This document shows, one piece after another, positions 55,462 to 63,895 of a DNA stretch of 64,000 bases. The stretch's first letter is position 1. Each line of letters opens with the position of its first letter. Made by a program: the position numbers and the translations under genes. The notes below the pieces were generated by a model that had not been told where the DNA came from, searched no databases, and saw only the letters and a program-made list of their open reading frames with translations. The DNA is from Rhizobium tibeticum (GTDB taxonomy: Bacteria; Pseudomonadota; Alphaproteobacteria; Rhizobiales; Rhizobiaceae). Where the stretch lies: assembly GCF_900110205.1 (NCBI RefSeq), contig NZ_FOCV01000002.1, forward strand, positions 248,001 to 312,000, given 5' to 3'.

Positions 55462-57378
55462 TTAAGCGGACTTCTTGCGGTCGTCGTCCTTGACTTCTTC
55501 GTAGTCGGCATCGACGACATTGTCATCGCCGCCTTCCGCCGAAGCGTCCGCAGAGCCGGCTTCCGCCTGCTGGGCTTCATAAATCGCCTGACCGAGCTTC
55601 ATGGAAACTTCCATGAGGGTCTGGGTCTTTGCCTTGATGTCTTCAGCATCCGGCTCGGTTGCTTCGACGGCAGACTTCAGAGCAGCGATCGCGTCGGAGA
55701 TCGCAGTGCGGTCGGCCTCAGAGACCTTGTCGCCGTAATCCTTCAGCGACTTTTCCGTGGAGTGAATCAGGCTTTCGGCCTGGTTCTTGGCTTCCACGCC
55801 TTCGCGACGCTTCTTGTCGGCTTCAGCATTGGCTTCGGCGTCCTTGACCATCTTCTCGATGTCGGCGTCGGAGAGACCACCCGAGGCCTGGATGCGGATC
55901 TGCTGTTCCTTGCCGGTGCCCTTGTCCTTGGCCGAAACCTGAACGATGCCGTTGGCGTCGATATCGAAGGTGACCTCGATCTGCGGAACGCCCCGCGGTG
56001 CCGGCGGCAGGCCAACGAGGTCGAACTGGCCGAGCAACTTGTTGTCGGCAGCCATTTCACGCTCGCCCTGCGAAACGCGGATGGTGACGGCCTGCTGGTT
56101 GTCGTCGGCGGTCGAGAAGGTCTGCGACTTCTTCGTCGGGATCGTGGTGTTACGCTCGATCAGACGCGTAAAGACGCCACCAAGGGTCTCGATACCGAGG
56201 GACAGCGGGGTTACGTCGAGAAGCAGAACGTCCTTGACGTCGCCCTGCAGAACACCGGCCTGAATGGCTGCGCCGAGTGCCACGACTTCGTCAGGGTTGA
56301 CGCCCTTGTGGGGTTCCTTGCCGAACAGCTGCTTGACGACTTCCTGGACCTTCGGCATGCGGCTCATGCCGCCAACGAGAACGACTTCATCGATTTCAGC
56401 AGGCGTGACGCCTGCATCCTTCAGAGCTGCCTTGCACGGTGCGATCGTACGCTGGACCAGATCATCTACCAAGCTTTCGAGCTTGGCGCGCGTCAGCTTC
56501 AGCGTCAGGTGTTTCGGGCCGGTCGCATCAGCCGTGATGAACGGCAGGTTGATTTCGGTCTGCTGGGCGGACGACAGTTCGATCTTCGCCTTTTCAGCAG
56601 CTTCCTTGAGGCGCTGCAGAGCAAGCTTGTCGCCCTTGAGGTCGATGCCGTTGTCCTTCTTGAATTCGGCAACGAGATATTCGACGAGACGCATGTCGAA
56701 GTCTTCACCGCCGAGGAAGGTATCGCCATTGGTCGACTTCACTTCGAAGACGCCGTCACCGATTTCGAGGATCGAGATATCGAAGGTACCGCCACCAAGG
56801 TCGTAAACGGCAATGGTCTTGCCATCCTTCTTGTCGAGACCGTAGGCGAGTGCAGCTGCCGTCGGCTCGTTGATAATGCGCAGAACTTCGAGGCCAGCGA
56901 TCTTGCCGGCATCCTTGGTTGCCTGGCGCTGTGCGTCGTTGAAGTATGCAGGAACGGTGATAACGGCCTTCTCGACCTTTTCACCGAGATAGGATTCGGC
57001 GGTTTCCTTCATCTTCTGAAGGATCATCGCGGAGATTTGTGCCGGAGAATAGGACTTGCCCTGGGCCTCGACCCATGCGTCGCCATTGTCTCCCTTGACG
57101 ATATGGAAGGGGACGAGGCTCTTGTCCTTCTCAACGGTCGGATCCTCGTAGCGGCGGCCAATCAGGCGCTTTACTGCGAAGAGGGTGTTCGTGGGGTTGG
57201 TGACGGCCTGGCGCTTGGCCGGCTGGCCGACGAGGCGTTCGCCATCGTCAGAAAATGCCACCATGGAAGGGGTCGTGCGCGCACCTTCCGCATTCTCAAT
57301 GACCTTTGCGTCTTTGCCGTCCATGACCGCGACGCAGGAATTTGTCGTTCCGAGGTCGATACCAATTACTTTTGCCAT
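55462..57378 (-). CDS. dnaK: Chaperone protein DnaK (Hsp70)
   Basis: ATP-driven chaperone. 638 residues from [21 protein letters not shown], the start of the family; a longer frame to 57423 was rejected. Nucleotide-binding signature GTTNSCVAV, then [12 protein letters not shown] and [13 protein letters not shown]; the substrate-binding domain holds [14 protein letters not shown]; the tail ends in [10 protein letters not shown]. It is followed by dnaJ. A heat-shock sigma promoter and a palindrome lie in its leader (57464-57520). Confidence 0.99.
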   Translation of the reverse strand: MAKVIGIDLGTTNSCVAVMDGKDAKVIENAEGARTTPSMVAFSDDGERLVGQPAKRQAVTNPTNTLFAVKRLIGRRYEDPTVEKDKSLVPFHIVKGDNGDAWVEAQGKSYSPAQISAMILQKMKETAESYLGEKVEKAVITVPAYFNDAQRQATKDAGKIAGLEVLRIINEPTAAALAYGLDKKDGKTIAVYDLGGGTFDISILEIGDGVFEVKSTNGDTFLGGEDFDMRLVEYLVAEFKKDNGIDLKGDKLALQRLKEAAEKAKIELSSAQQTEINLPFITADATGPKHLTLKLTRAKLESLVDDLVQRTIAPCKAALKDAGVTPAEIDEVVLVGGMSRMPKVQEVVKQLFGKEPHKGVNPDEVVALGAAIQAGVLQGDVKDVLLLDVTPLSLGIETLGGVFTRLIERNTTIPTKKSQTFSTADDNQQAVTIRVSQGEREMAADNKLLGQFDLVGLPPAPRGVPQIEVTFDIDANGIVQVSAKDKGTGKEQQIRIQASGGLSDADIEKMVKDAEANAEADKKRREGVEAKNQAESLIHSTEKSLKDYGDKVSEADRTAISDAIAALKSAVEATEPDAEDIKAKTQTLMEVSMKLGQAIYEAQQAEAGSADASAEGGDDNVVDADYEEVKDDDRKKSA

Positions 57379-57463
57379 GTCATTCTCTCCTTGAAGCAAG
57401 CTGTCGGAACCCCGAGAAGGCATTTCCCTGACAGCCCCTTACGGGATGGGTCTTTAAGATTAA

Positions 57464-57479
57464 CGCAATCGTGATTGCG
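57464..57479. promoter_or_regulatory. Perfect palindrome in the dnaK leader
   Basis: CGCAATC-GT-GATTGCG is a perfect 16-bp palindrome, just downstream of the proposed promoter and upstream of the dnaK start. It is not the HrcA/CIRCE sequence. It could be an mRNA hairpin or an operator. Confidence 0.45.
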
Positions 57480-57490
57480 GTGATGCCGCG

Positions 57491-57520
57491 TATATAAGGA
57501 GCGGTTTTCGGGACTGCAAG
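57491..57520 (-). promoter_or_regulatory. RpoH-type promoter of dnaKJ
   Basis: On the minus strand CTTG (57517-57520) is followed after 18 bases by CTTATAT(A), matching the alphaproteobacterial heat-shock sigma promoter. The distance to dnaK (about 110 bases) is suitable. Confidence 0.7.
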
Positions 57521-57614
57521 GCGAGAACCAGCCAGAAAACAGGCAAAACAAGCGCCCAACAATTAATTTTGACGGGCATAGGAAGATCGCGTTTTCCTGG
57601 CCAAAACGCGTTGA

Positions 57615-59960
57615 CTATTGTCCCATAATCAGGTCGAGGAGAGTCGTCCGTCTCGGACGACCGCCCGGCGACGGTTCAGGCTCGCCAATATCGCCCGGCG
57701 GAAGCGCATCGCCGTCCCCGTAGCCACCATCCTGAGCGACATCGGCGGGAGGGATCGGGCCGCCATGGGTCGGGGCCATCGGCTGCCGTTTTGGCCGGTC
57801 GGGCGCCTGTGGATAACGCCCGCTCACATCGGTCGATTCGCCAAAGACACCAGAAAGGATGCTGCCAATCGTCGTCGGCTCCTCAAGCGGCGGCGCCACG
57901 CCGGGCTCGGCAGACGCCATCGGCTGATCGCCGAAGCCAGAATTGGCCGGATCTGCCATAAACTGCCCGTTGCCGAACAGCGGTGCCGGCGACAGACCTT
58001 TGTGGGCTGCGACCATGAACTCCTGCCATGCCTTGGCCGGCAACCCGCCGCCTGTCACCTTTTTCATCGGCTTGCCATCGTCGTTGCCGAACCACACGCC
58101 GGTGGTCAGGTTGCTGGTGAAGCCAACGAAGAGCGCGTCGCGGGAATTCTGGGTGGTGCCGGTCTTGCCGGCTGCCTGCCAACCGGAAAGCTTGGCACTT
58201 TTTCCCGTTCCCTGGTTGATGACGCCCATCATCATCGTGTTCATGTTGGCGGCAATGGCTTCCGACAGCACACGGGGCGGGTTGTCGTAGGTGTTCTCAT
58301 AGAGAACTTTGCTGCCGTCAGCCGTCGTCACGCGCCGGATCACGTGCGGCGTTGCCTTGTAGCCGCCGTTCATGAACGCTGCATAGGCGCCTGTGAGCTC
58401 GGTCAACGACACTTCCGACGTGCCGAGCGCAATAGAGGCATTGGGCTGCAGTTCCGATTCGATGCCGAGACGGTGTGCCAGCTTGATGACCTGGTCCGGA
58501 CCATCATAGATGACGAGCTGGGCGGCGACGGTGTTCAGCGACTTTGCAAGGGCCGCCGCAAGTGTCACTTCGCCATTATACTTCTTCTCGTAGTTCTCGG
58601 GCGTCCAATCGCCGATGCGGATCGGCGCATCATTGAATACGGAGAAGGGCGTCAGGCCCTTTTCCAGCGCCGCCGCATAAACGAAAGGCTTGAAGGATGA
58701 ACCCGGCTGCCGCTTGGCCGTGACCGCGCGATTGAACTGGCTGTCGGCATAGTCCCTGCCGCCGACGAGCGCGCGGATTGCGCCGGTCCCGTCGAGTGAG
58801 ACCAACGCAGCCTGCGAGGCGTCGAGCTTGGCACCATCCTTGCCCAACACGTCGTTCAGCGACTGCTCGGCTCGCTTCTCCAGCGTCTTGTCAATCGTCG
58901 TATCGACGACGATGTCCTCCTTGACGTCGCCAATCAGGCCGGGCAGCTGGTCCATGACCATATCCGCCACATAGTGCCCGGCGCCCGACCAATAGCGCTT
59001 CGCCTTGGCCGGCGTCTGCGACATCGCGGTCTTCACTTCGTCATCGGTGATGTAGCCCTGATCCCGCATCGTCTGCAGCACGACCTGCGCACGGGCGTTC
59101 GCCGCTTGCGGATCGCGCGCCGGCGAAAGGCGCGACGGCGCCTTAACAAGGCCAGCTAGCAGAGCGGCTTCGCCAAGGTTCACATCGCGTGCGGACTTGT
59201 TGAAGTAGCGGCGCGAGGCAGCTTCGACGCCGTAGGCGTTCGATCCGAAAAAGACGCGATTGAGATACATGGCAAGGATCTGATCCTTGGTATATTTCTG
59301 CTCCAGCCAAAGCGCCAGCAGGACTTCCTGCACCTTGCGCTCGAGCGTGCGCTCCGGCGATAGGAAGAGGTTCTTTGCAAGCTGCTGCGTCAGCGTCGAA
59401 CCGCCCTGGACCATGTGCCCGGTCGTCAGGTTGGTGACGAAGGCGCGTGCGAGGCCAATCGGATCGACGCCGAAATGCGAATAGAAGCGGCGGTCTTCGA
59501 TGGCGACGATCGCTTCGGGAATGTATGGCGACATGTCTTCGAGCGCGATCGCTTCGCCGCCTGTCGTGCCGCGATTGGCGATGACGCTGCCATCGACCGC
59601 AGTGATCTTGACGTTCGGGGGGCGCTCGGGAATGGCCCAGGTGCTGGCGCTTGGCATGCGCGACCCGTAGTAGACGACGAGGCCGGCAATGCCGATGCCG
59701 GCCCAGATGCCAAAAACGATACACCAGTAGACAATAAGACGGATGAAGCCGAAGAAGCTTCCGCCTTCGCGTTCCCGGCGGCCGCGCCTGCGTCTCTCGG
59801 GTTGCCGTGTGCGAGACGATTTTGAAGCCACCCGCTTGCTCGAGCGTCCACGCACCACACGGTCGTCGGCATCGAGCGAGAAATCGTCATCATCGTCGCG
59901 GTCGTCGCGGCCGCTGAAAGAAGGTTCGATCCTGTCGCGTGATTTGCCTCGGCCCGCCAT
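57615..59960 (-). CDS. PBP1A-family class A penicillin-binding protein
   Basis: A 781-residue bifunctional peptidoglycan synthase in the inner membrane. Basic cytoplasmic N-terminus (about 80 residues), one membrane segment near 80-100, then the glycosyltransferase domain with EDRRFYSHFGVDPIGLARAF (catalytic Glu about 155) and GGSTLTQQLAKNLFL. The transpeptidase domain holds the SxxK (GSSFKPFVYA, Ser about 400), SxN (SLN) and KTG (GKTGTTQNS) motifs. A Pro/Gly-rich C-terminal tail ends it. A tandem TTAA array suggesting CtrA lies about 100 bases upstream of its start (60061-60086). Confidence 0.96.
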   Translation of the reverse strand: MAGRGKSRDRIEPSFSGRDDRDDDDDFSLDADDRVVRGRSSKRVASKSSRTRQPERRRRGRREREGGSFFGFIRLIVYWCIVFGIWAGIGIAGLVVYYGSRMPSASTWAIPERPPNVKITAVDGSVIANRGTTGGEAIALEDMSPYIPEAIVAIEDRRFYSHFGVDPIGLARAFVTNLTTGHMVQGGSTLTQQLAKNLFLSPERTLERKVQEVLLALWLEQKYTKDQILAMYLNRVFFGSNAYGVEAASRRYFNKSARDVNLGEAALLAGLVKAPSRLSPARDPQAANARAQVVLQTMRDQGYITDDEVKTAMSQTPAKAKRYWSGAGHYVADMVMDQLPGLIGDVKEDIVVDTTIDKTLEKRAEQSLNDVLGKDGAKLDASQAALVSLDGTGAIRALVGGRDYADSQFNRAVTAKRQPGSSFKPFVYAAALEKGLTPFSVFNDAPIRIGDWTPENYEKKYNGEVTLAAALAKSLNTVAAQLVIYDGPDQVIKLAHRLGIESELQPNASIALGTSEVSLTELTGAYAAFMNGGYKATPHVIRRVTTADGSKVLYENTYDNPPRVLSEAIAANMNTMMMGVINQGTGKSAKLSGWQAAGKTGTTQNSRDALFVGFTSNLTTGVWFGNDDGKPMKKVTGGGLPAKAWQEFMVAAHKGLSPAPLFGNGQFMADPANSGFGDQPMASAEPGVAPPLEEPTTIGSILSGVFGESTDVSGRYPQAPDRPKRQPMAPTHGGPIPPADVAQDGGYGDGDALPPGDIGEPEPSPGGRPRRTTLLDLIMGQ

Positions 59961-60060
59961 CTAGTACCCGGTGCACCCCATCTTCGCTCTAACTGCAAGA
60001 TCGCAGAAACCGCGTTTTGCCAAACGGTTCTCCAGTCGGTTGAACTTTAAATGCGGCGAT

Positions 60061-60086
60061 TTAAGGGGTGGTTAAGACGTGGTTAG
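60061..60086. promoter_or_regulatory. Tandem TTAA array, CtrA-like site
   Basis: TTAA-N7-TTAA-N7-TTAG: three 4-base boxes at an exact 11-base period. The first pair fits TTAA-N7-TTAA of the CtrA consensus. It lies between the PBP1A gene and the small GCG_CRPN gene, which are divergent. Confidence 0.45.
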
Positions 60087-60192
60087 AAGGGGCCAACGAT
60101 TGCCCCAACAATGTCAAATTTGGTTCAGCCCCCGTTCACGCAACTGGCTCTCTAATCCACGTGCAAGGGACTTGCATAACAGAGGTGCAGAG

Positions 60193-60522
60193 ATGCGTAT
60201 GAGAATGATTGCAGCCGCGATCGCCATTTGTGGATTTGGCGTTTCCGCGGCTGAAGCGATGCCGGTCGCGCCGGTAAACGGCGCTGCGGCCAAGAATACG
60301 GTACTTGTCGATTATGCTTGCGGTCGCGGCTATCATCTCACTCGGTGGGGAAATTGCCGACCGAACTGGAACCGGCCGCCGCCACCGCGCTACGGATGGC
60401 GCGACGACCGCCGCTATGGATGGCGCGGCCCCCCGCCCCGCTATGGTTGGCGCTATGAGCGATCCTACGGATGGGATCGTCCGCCGCCGTGGGTGCGTGG
60501 ACGTGACAGCGATTGGCGCTGA
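60193..60522 (+). CDS. GCG_CRPN family small secreted protein
   Basis: A 109-residue secreted protein. MRMRMIAAAIAICGFGVSAAEAMPV is a signal peptide, then the short family block YACGRGYHLTRWGNCRPNWNRPPPP (cysteines in GCG..CRPN spacing, in pieces), followed by Tyr/Trp/Arg/Gly-rich repeats (RYGWRDDRRYGWRG and similar). These proteins are common in rhizobia; function unknown, possibly envelope or nucleic-acid interacting. The ATG at 60193 was chosen because it gives the signal peptide. A terminator follows. Confidence 0.82.
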   Translation: MRMRMIAAAIAICGFGVSAAEAMPVAPVNGAAAKNTVLVDYACGRGYHLTRWGNCRPNWNRPPPPRYGWRDDRRYGWRGPPPRYGWRYERSYGWDRPPPWVRGRDSDWR

Positions 60523-60530
60523 TAAAGATC

Positions 60531-60565
60531 AGCAAAGCCCGGCGCCACACGGCCCGGGCTTTGCT
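60531..60565 (+). terminator. Terminator after the GCG_CRPN gene
   Basis: AGCAAAGCCCGG and CCGGGCTTTGCT form a perfect 12-bp stem with an 11-base loop, 9 bases after the stop. A weak T tail follows (TTCATTTAG). Confidence 0.75.
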
Positions 60566-60684
60566 TCATTTAGCTTATCAAGCCACGTTTTTTTGGCATA
60601 GCTGCCATTCGTTGCCACCGTCACAAATCTGACATATAGCACGTCGAATTGCGCCTAGGATTAGCGCAGAGCGCGCAAATGTAG

Positions 60685-60870
60685 GCATTTATCAGCATCG
60701 ACATTAGCAATATCGAAGAATTCAAGCTGCGCGAAGTCTGGAGCGTGCATGAGTTTGCGCGCCGCTACCGGCTGACAAAGATGGAAGAAAGCCGCCTGAA
60801 GATGCTGCACGGCCCGTTCGCAGAGATGCGCGAGCTGCTCGTCTGTCGGCAGAGTGTTTCTCTCTGGTAG
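60685..60870 (+). pseudogene. Small conserved-looking gene with lost start codon
   Basis: An open frame with the residues ISIDISNIEEFKLREVW, then VHEFARRYRLTKMEESRLKML, then a stop at 60870. The texture (short helical, Arg/Glu-rich) is like small cytosolic rhizobial proteins of unknown function. No ATG/GTG/TTG precedes it: directly upstream is the in-frame stop TAG at 60682, and a GTAGG ribosome-like site is followed by ATC where an ATG would be expected (60691). It is probably a recently silenced gene; a rare ATC start is conceivable. Confidence 0.45.
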
Positions 60871-60902
60871 CAGGGAACCATTAGCGAACTAGTGAATTAA
60901 TT

Positions 60903-60937
60903 CCGTAGCGAAACACGCCCTACACGTTTCGCTACGG
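60903..60937. terminator. Perfect 12-bp inverted repeat
   Basis: CCGTAGCGAAAC and GTTTCGCTACGG with an 11-base loop. It lacks a T run on either side; it may end the SH3 gene (minus) or be a remnant. A second inverted repeat AGGCCCGG / CCGGGCCT is at 60974-61005. Confidence 0.45.
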
Positions 60938-61052
60938 GTCGGCCGTCTCCCCTCAAACGTGCCGACCACGATCAGGCCCGGTGTCTCTCCCAGAGCGCCG
61001 GGCCTTCTCATGTCGGCTGCAAGAAGGGCGGCCTTGCAACCGTCCGGATTCA

Positions 61053-61835
61053 TCACTGTTGGTTGCCGCAGGCCGGATCACCCGGCTGGCAAGGAGGCGG
61101 CCCCCGACGCCCATCGCCGCCGCGACGCTGATTTGCGTCATCGTTGCGCTGCGGCGGTCGCTGGAAGTCTCGACGATAGTCACTGGGCCGTCCCTGAAAA
61201 TCCTGACGGCCGGGGCCGCGGTCGAAATCTGGCTGCCGAGTAGGTGATGAGCCTTGCTCGGGGCGACGGTCCGGCCTGCGGCTTCCGTCGGGCCTGCGAT
61301 CCGGGCCGCGACTAAAGTCCGGCCGCGGGTCGGGTCCCCGGTCAAAATCAGGCCGTGGGCGACCGGGTGTAGGATTTCGGTCGAATTCCGGGGGGCGTAC
61401 TGGGCGAACGATAGCGGGCGGGCGATCATAGACGGGGTTACGGCGCCAACGATCGCGGTCGCGATAGAAATCGCGATTGCGGTAGTTGCGATCCCAGTAG
61501 TTTCCGACGCTGAAGACCACGGTCGGAATTCCGAGGGGGCGGTAGTATTCTGGCCCGACGTAGACGCGCCGGCTCTGATAGAGTGCCTGGACATAGCGAC
61601 CGGCGACCCAGCCGCGACCACCATAGAATTCCACATCGCACCACGGCACATCCGCGAGGCAACCATGGATCTCTACCGATTCGCCGGCGGGAATCACGGT
61701 TACGGCGGGATATTGCGTGCTCGGTCCGGCCCGCATGTTGACGTTGGCTGTCGCAAATCCCTCGGCTGCCTCAGCAATCGCCGGTGCGAGTAAAAGCGCG
61801 GCCGCCGCGGTGGTCTTCAACATTATGGACTTCAC
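61053..61835 (-). CDS. SH3-domain secreted protein with Arg/Pro/Asp-rich tail
   Basis: A 260-residue secreted protein: signal peptide (MKSIMLKTTAAAALLLAPAIAEA), a bacterial SH3 domain at about 25-90 (ATANVNMRAGPSTQYPAVTVIPAGESVEIHGC, in pieces, and GGRGWVAGRYVQAL), then a low-complexity tail of Arg, Pro, Asp and Gln with PDFDRGPDPRPDFSRGP-type repeats. SH3b domains bind cell-wall components in related proteins. Function not known. It stands alone, with about 225 bases of unannotated DNA on the plus side before the CtrA unit. Confidence 0.87.
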   Translation of the reverse strand: MKSIMLKTTAAAALLLAPAIAEAAEGFATANVNMRAGPSTQYPAVTVIPAGESVEIHGCLADVPWCDVEFYGGRGWVAGRYVQALYQSRRVYVGPEYYRPLGIPTVVFSVGNYWDRNYRNRDFYRDRDRWRRNPVYDRPPAIVRPVRPPEFDRNPTPGRPRPDFDRGPDPRPDFSRGPDRRPDGSRRPDRRPEQGSSPTRQPDFDRGPGRQDFQGRPSDYRRDFQRPPQRNDDANQRRGGDGRRGPPPCQPGDPACGNQQ

Positions 61836-62143
61836 GTTTCAACTCCTTGGACGACGCAGGCAACCGTGCTGCCGGCGTTTTCCGAAAGGGTGCCAACCTA
61901 TCTCGCGCCTGGTGTAGGCATTCGCCGCCCGGCGCCGATCTCGGCTCAATCACCTTTTTCTTTCAATGATTTGTAGTCCGCTCGGATGAACCCAAGTTGA
62001 ACGAGAGAAAGCCTCGAAAAGCATTGCCCTACTTGAAAGACGGCCGCCGCATTGCGACATGACGGCCAACATATTGCAGCTGATGGAACGCTGTGCGCGC
62101 AAGCAACGTTGCCGCTTCCATCGATCTGGCCGTGGCTCTGCCG

Positions 62144-62160
62144 TTAACCAATCGTTAACC
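62144..62160 (+). promoter_or_regulatory. CtrA box of an orphan transcription unit
   Basis: TTAA-CCAATCG-TTAACC matches the CtrA consensus perfectly. It points towards the terminator at 62239-62264 with no convincing coding sequence between. Confidence 0.65.
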
Positions 62161-62164
62161 TTTC

Positions 62165-62264
62165 CAGATCACCTTGGCTGCAACATTCGCTTCCTCCTTG
62201 ACCACGGATGTACTGGCATCGAAGTGGAGCGGATGACGAAAGGCCGGTTTGTTCCGGCCTTTTT
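62165..62264 (+). ncRNA. Candidate small RNA (CtrA box to terminator)
   Basis: About 100 bases between a perfect CtrA box and a strong plus-strand terminator. No ORF with a ribosome-binding site and family likeness was found here; the only frames are short. This is the signature of a small non-coding RNA, but its promoter -10 was not identified and no expression evidence exists. Confidence 0.35.
62239..62264 (+). terminator. Rho-independent terminator, plus strand
   Basis: AAAGGCCGG and CCGGCCTTT form a 9-bp stem with a TTTGTT loop, followed by TTGTCTTT. The stronger T tail is on the plus strand, so it ends a plus-strand transcript; it may also help stop the dipeptidase transcript from the other side. 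Confidence 0.75.
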
Positions 62265-62303
62265 GTCTTTCTGGCGTTCGAATGAGAACGCCTTTCCTGC
62301 CTG

Positions 62304-63692
62304 TTACTTGGCCAGCGCGTCCAGGATGCGAATCCAGGAACGGATACCCTTATGGTAGGAGACGAGTTCGTACTTCTCGTTCGGCGAGTGAATGCGGTCG
62401 TCGCTGAGACCGAAGCCGACGAGCAACGACTCCATGCCGAGCATCTTCTGGAAGTCGCCGACGATCGGGATCGATCCGCCCATGCCGATCACAACGGCTG
62501 GCTTCGGCCACTCGTCAGAAAGCGCATTCTTGGCCTTCGTCAGCACCGGAGAATCATAGGAGAGGTGGATGGCCGGCGATCCGCCATGCGGATGGAACTC
62601 GACCGAGCAATCCGCGGGGATTTTCGAGCTGATGTAGCGGCGGAAGCTTTCCCGGACAGCATCCGGATCCTGCGTGCCGACGAGGCGGAAGGAAACCTTG
62701 GCAGAGGCCTTGGCTGCAATCACCGTCTTGAAGCCCTCGCCGGTATAGCCGCCCCAGATGCCGTTGATCTCGGCAGTCGGACGCGCCCATGTCAGCTCAA
62801 GGACCGACCGGCCCTTTTCGCCAGAGGGGATCGACAGACCGACCTCGCCGAGGAAGGTCTCCGCCGTCTTGCCGAGAGTTTCCCAGGATGCCTTGATATT
62901 GGCGGGGGTTTCCTCGACGCCGTCATAGAAACCTTCAAGGCTGATGCGGCCGGTTTCATCATGCAGTCCGGCAAGCGCGGCAGTCAGGATGTGAATCGGG
63001 TTTGCCGCCGCACCGCCGAAGAGGCCGGAATGCAGATCGCGATCGGCCGCGGTTACGACGACCTCCTCCCCGACGAGACCACGAAGCGCTGCGGCAATCG
63101 CCGGCGTATCACGATCCCACATGCCGGTGTCGCAAACGAGTGCGTAGTCCGCCTTCAATTCCACGGCGTTGGCGTCAAGGAATGGCTTCAGCGAAGGCGA
63201 GCCCGACTCCTCTTCGCCCTCGAAGAGGATGGTGATGCGGCAGGGCAACCCACCATTGATTTCCTTATACGCACGGCAGGCCTCCACGAAGGTCATCAAC
63301 TGGCCCTTGTCGTCGGCGGTACCGCGACCGGTGAGGATCTTCCGGCCGTTGCCTAGATCTTTGATCGACGGCTCGAAAGGATCGTTCTCCCAGAGTTCAA
63401 TGGGATCGACCGGCTGCACGTCGTAGTGACCATAAAACAGCACATGCGGCGCGTCGGCGCTCGCAGCGGCGTGATGGGCGACAACCATGGGATGACCGGG
63501 CGTGTCGCGCACGGAAGCATCGAACCCCAGCGTCTTGAGATAGGAAACCAGCCATTCGGCCGCCTTGCGGCACTCGGCCCTGTAGGCCGGGTCGGTGGAG
63601 ATGGATTTGATCCGCAAGAGTTCGAACAGCTTGTCGAGGCTTGATGGCAAATTCTGGTCCGCGCGCGAAAGCACTGGCATAACATCGGTCAT
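62304..63692 (-). CDS. M20 family dipeptidase
   Basis: A 462-residue zinc metallopeptidase (M20, carnosinase/CNDP-like). The start at 63692 gives MTDVMPVLSRADQN; an upstream frame to 63791 has no matching sequence. Metal ligands: His in FYGHYDVQP (about residue 84), Asp in GRGTADDKGQ (about 117), Glu in EGEEESGSP (about 152), and the closing His in DDRIHSPNEKY. A dimerisation lid lies between (from about 190). It probably cleaves dipeptides in the cytosol. Confidence 0.93.
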   Translation of the reverse strand: MTDVMPVLSRADQNLPSSLDKLFELLRIKSISTDPAYRAECRKAAEWLVSYLKTLGFDASVRDTPGHPMVVAHHAAASADAPHVLFYGHYDVQPVDPIELWENDPFEPSIKDLGNGRKILTGRGTADDKGQLMTFVEACRAYKEINGGLPCRITILFEGEEESGSPSLKPFLDANAVELKADYALVCDTGMWDRDTPAIAAALRGLVGEEVVVTAADRDLHSGLFGGAAANPIHILTAALAGLHDETGRISLEGFYDGVEETPANIKASWETLGKTAETFLGEVGLSIPSGEKGRSVLELTWARPTAEINGIWGGYTGEGFKTVIAAKASAKVSFRLVGTQDPDAVRESFRRYISSKIPADCSVEFHPHGGSPAIHLSYDSPVLTKAKNALSDEWPKPAVVIGMGGSIPIVGDFQKMLGMESLLVGFGLSDDRIHSPNEKYELVSYHKGIRSWIRILDALAK

Positions 63693-63895
63693 TTTCGACT
63701 CCTTTCGAAATTCCGCGGGACGATAGACCAAAGGTCGATCGCTTTCGAGGCGAAAAAGACCGGGGAAAAAGTCTCCGTTGAAAAAGAACAAAGCTCATGG
63801 ATACCGGAAGATGAGGGCATGAAATCGCAGATACAATTTACAGTTATTTAGGAGAGCCTAAATAATCTGTCGCCAATCGTTGTTCGAGGTGAGAT

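Noticed and set aside
55372..57474. Long plus-strand open frame (about 700 codons) opposite dnaK
   Set aside because: It is the mirror of the highly biased dnaK codons. Such antisense frames have been misannotated as genes in databases; no ribosome-binding site or homology supports it.
59918..59940. GGTTCGATCC-like T-loop of a tRNA
   Set aside because: Lies inside the PBP1A coding sequence with no acceptor stem or anticodon arm around it.
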